Assembly: GCA_036377075.1 (NCBI GenBank)
Contig: DASUZB010000201.1
Span: 1 to 22,286 of the forward strand
Source of the DNA: DASUZB01 sp036377075
GTDB lineage: Bacteria > Actinomycetota > CALGFH01
Length of the DNA stretch: 22,286 nucleotides
Direction of reading: 5' to 3'
Part shown: positions 20,784-22,286 of the stretch, piece after piece
Layout of the letters: each line of letters opens with the position of its first letter
Numbering within the stretch: the first letter of the stretch is position 1
Program-made: the position numbers and the translations under genes
Notes under the pieces: generated by a model
What the model was told of the DNA's origin: nothing
The model's database searches: none
The model's input: only the letters and a program-made list of their open reading frames with translations

Positions 20784-21196
20784 GCCACGCCCCCACCGTC
20801 ACGGGTCAGGCGGTCGCTGGCACCGGCGGCCGGCTCGTCCAGCGCAACCGCCAGCAGCGCGCGGATCTGCTCGGCCGTCATCCCCGCCTCCCGTGCTCGC
20901 CGCACCCAGCGGACCAGCGAGGCCAGCAGCCCGGGCGGCGCGGCCAGGGGTCCGGTGGGCGGCGATGGGGCGACGAAGGTGCCCACGCCCTGCCGGCGCA
21001 CCACGATGCCGTCATGCTCCAGTTCGCCGTAGGCCTTCACGACGGTGTTGGGATTGACGGCCAGTGCGTCCACGACCTCCTTCACGGTGGGCAGCTGCTC
21101 ACCCGGGTGCAACCGGCCGAGCATCACCTCGCGGCGCACCTGCTGCATCAGCTGCCGGTAGATCGGGACCCCGGACCCCGCGTCGAGTCGGAACAC
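20780..21196 (-). CDS. YtrA-subfamily GntR transcriptional regulator
   Basis: The 138-aa protein has a GntR winged helix ('PIYRQLMQQVRREVMLGRL', 'LPTVKEVVDALAVNPNTVVKAYGELEHDGIVVRRQGVGTFV') and a short C-terminal helical part of about 50 residues. The NPNTVxKAYxELE signature and short length define the YtrA subgroup, whose members repress their own operon with an ABC transporter and are released by cell-envelope stress or antibiotics. The GTG start has GGGAGG 6 nt upstream. It is the first gene of the operon, and a palindrome sits in its promoter. Confidence 0.92.
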   Translation of the reverse strand: MFRLDAGSGVPIYRQLMQQVRREVMLGRLHPGEQLPTVKEVVDALAVNPNTVVKAYGELEHDGIVVRRQGVGTFVAPSPPTGPLAAPPGLLASLVRWVRRAREAGMTAEQIRALLAVALDEPAAGASDRLTRDGGGVA

Positions 21197-21222
21197 CGTT
21201 GCCTCCCAAACCGTTTCCTATC

Positions 21223-21261
21223 TCTACTAGTAGACTAGCGGACCATGAGATATGACGGCAA
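21223..21261 (-). promoter_or_regulatory. Promoter and palindromic operator of the GntR/ABC operon
   Basis: TCTACTAGTAGA (21223-21234) is a perfect 12-bp palindrome. On the minus strand TTGCCG (21256-21261) and TAGTCT (21232-21237), 18 bp apart, form a plausible promoter whose -10 and start site overlap the palindrome. This is the arrangement expected for YtrA-type autorepression. Confidence 0.55.
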
Positions 21262-21314
21262 CGGCCTTCGGTCGGAGATCGTTGAAGTGCTCGACGTTCG
21301 TAACGCTGTGGGGG

Positions 21315-21410
21315 GACCGGGTCGACCTGCAGGAATCTGCCGAGGGTGGGGACGTACAGGCGCACCACCGGTCACGGTGGTCAGGGTGAGGTCGGTGGCG
21401 TCGTCCTCTG
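21315..21410 (-). pseudogene. RHS repeat-associated core fragment
   Basis: The minus strand at 21315-21362 encodes RLYVPTLGRFLQVDPV, which matches the conserved RHS core (consensus like R-x-Y-x-P-x-L-G-R-F-x-x-x-D-P). Just upstream, another frame reads 'DATDLTLTTVTGG', so a frameshift separates the pieces, and the sequence after 'VDPV' diverges at once. It is too short to be a gene and lies against the GntR promoter. On the opposite strand, 21245-21274 reads MRYDGNGLRS, resembling the YDGDGLR of RHS repeats, so the debris may include an inverted piece. Nothing else is recognisable in 21262-21445. Confidence 0.5.
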
Positions 21411-21445
21411 GGAGTACGTCGAAGGCCCGCTACGGCCGCGCTTGC

Positions 21446-22286
21446 CTACCGAGGCGGCGCGCCGGCGTGGATCGCGCGGACCGTCTCGATGGTGTCGGCT
21501 TCCTCGGCGCGCTTGTCCTCGCGGTAGCGCAGCACCCTCGCGAAGCGCAGCGCCAGGCCGCCCGGGTAGCGGGGGCTCGCCTGCACGCCGTCGAAGGCGA
21601 CCTCCACCACCAGCTCGGGGCGGACGTGGACGACCCAGTCGCCGCGGTCGGTGGCCAGCTGCATCAGCCGCTCGGTCTGCCAGCCCAGCATCTTGTCGGT
21701 CAGGCCCTTGAAGGTCTTGCCGAGCATCACCCAGCCGCCGGTCTCCGGGTCGCGCGCGCCCAGGTGCAGGTTCGACAGCCAGCCGCGGCGGCGGCCGTGG
21801 CCCCACTCGGCGGCCAGGATCACCAGGTCGAGGGTGTGCACCGGCTTGACCTTCAACCAGCCGGCGCCACGCCGGCCGGCCTCGTACGGCGCGGCGAGCG
21901 ACTTCACCACCACGCCCTCGTGGCCCCGCTCCAGCGTCGCCGCCAGGAACGCCGCCGCCTCCCTGGGGTCGGCGGTGACCACCCGGGGTATGCGCAACGC
22001 CTCCGGCACGGCCGCGGCCAGGGCGGCGTGGCGCTCCGATCCCGGCCGGTCGAGCAGGTCGGCGCCGTCGAGGTGCAGCACGTCGAACAGGAACACCGAC
22101 AGCGGTGTCGCCGCCCGCAGCGCCGCCGGGTCGCCCTTGCTGCCGACCCGGCTCGCGGTGACCTGGAACGGCTGCGGCCGGCCGTCCGGGCGCAGCGCGA
22201 TCACCTCGCCGTCGAGCACGATCGACTCGACCGGCAGCGCGAGCGCGGCCTCGACGACCTCGGGTACGCGGGCGGTGATGTCGTCC
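21446..22286 (-). CDS. ATP-dependent DNA ligase, LigB-type (5' part outside window)
   Basis: The frame is open to the window edge on the 5' side, giving 279 codons of a gene usually about 500 aa. Visible nucleotidyltransferase motifs are 'LDGEVIAL', 'VFLFDVLHLDG' (motif III-like), 'EGVVVKSL' (motif IV) and 'GWLKVKP' (motif V). The OB-fold part ends with 'GLALRFARVLRYREDK', the motif VI region. The catalytic Lys motif I lies beyond the edge. The 'TARVPEVVEAALALP' and 'FQVTASRVGSK' stretches resemble actinobacterial LigB rather than the LigD repair ligase. It would seal nicks in DNA using ATP, alongside the essential NAD-dependent LigA. Confidence 0.88.
   Translation of the reverse strand, partial: DDITARVPEVVEAALALPVESIVLDGEVIALRPDGRPQPFQVTASRVGSKGDPAALRAATPLSVFLFDVLHLDGADLLDRPGSERHAALAAAVPEALRIPRVVTADPREAAAFLAATLERGHEGVVVKSLAAPYEAGRRGAGWLKVKPVHTLDLVILAAEWGHGRRRGWLSNLHLGARDPETGGWVMLGKTFKGLTDKMLGWQTERLMQLATDRGDWVVHVRPELVVEVAFDGVQASPRYPGGLALRFARVLRYREDKRAEEADTIETVRAIHAGAPPR

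Overview
The window is very GC-rich (clearly above 70 % by eye), with dense, often overlapping genes, frequent GTG starts, strong GAGGAGG-type ribosome sites and several apparently leaderless starts. Together with the protein types (YtrA-type GntR/ABC operon, LigB-type ATP-dependent DNA ligase, HxlR regulator, stand-alone Lrp ligand-binding domain, valine/leucine dehydrogenase) this points to an actinobacterial (Actinomycetota) chromosome. I cannot name the genus. No rRNA, tRNA, CRISPR array or intact insertion sequence was recognised.

Layout. 1-1180: divergent HxlR regulator (cut by the window edge) and MBL-fold hydrolase sharing a 76-bp promoter region. 1369-3837 (minus): a glutamine-synthetase-like ligase followed by a VioB/RebD-type ferritin-like protein. 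3995-6054 (plus): a GT4 glycosyltransferase and a DUF1349-type beta-sandwich protein. 6243-9943 (plus): a ParA ATPase overlapping a ribbon-helix-helix protein with three copies of a short motif, then a stand-alone Lrp/AsnC ligand-binding domain, a degenerate single-domain receiver, an alpha/beta hydrolase and a secreted, C-terminally anchored protein of unknown role. A perfect 38-nt palindrome separates this from a convergent, exported TIM-barrel-like protein (10079-11107, minus). 11463-14223 (plus): Leu/Val dehydrogenase with a structured leader, a 75-aa conserved small protein translationally coupled to a flavin disulfide-reductase-like enzyme, and a 14-codon remnant that looks like the start of a 2'-5' RNA ligase gene. 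14259-18791 (minus): an AGPS-like FAD oxidase, a truncated 7TM-PAS sensor gene, and a membrane protein/lipoprotein pair. 19009-21196 (minus): a three-gene operon (YtrA-type GntR, ABC ATPase, ABC permease) whose cistrons overlap by 4 nt and whose promoter carries a palindrome. 21245-21445 holds RHS-gene debris, and 21446 to the end is the 3' part of an ATP-dependent DNA ligase gene.

The most interesting locus is the ParA/RHH pair at 6243-7536. The partner has three spaced copies of an F(N/D)xLD(D/E)LLPGP motif, mostly preceded by basic residues, in a low-complexity N-terminal half, followed by a DNA-binding RHH domain. The motif resembles the N-terminal ParA-contacting segment of ParB proteins, so I infer a multivalent ParA-stimulating adaptor. 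Signs of genome turnover (truncated sensor gene, 14-codon remnant, RHS debris) cluster at 14.2-17.0 kb and 21.2-21.4 kb.
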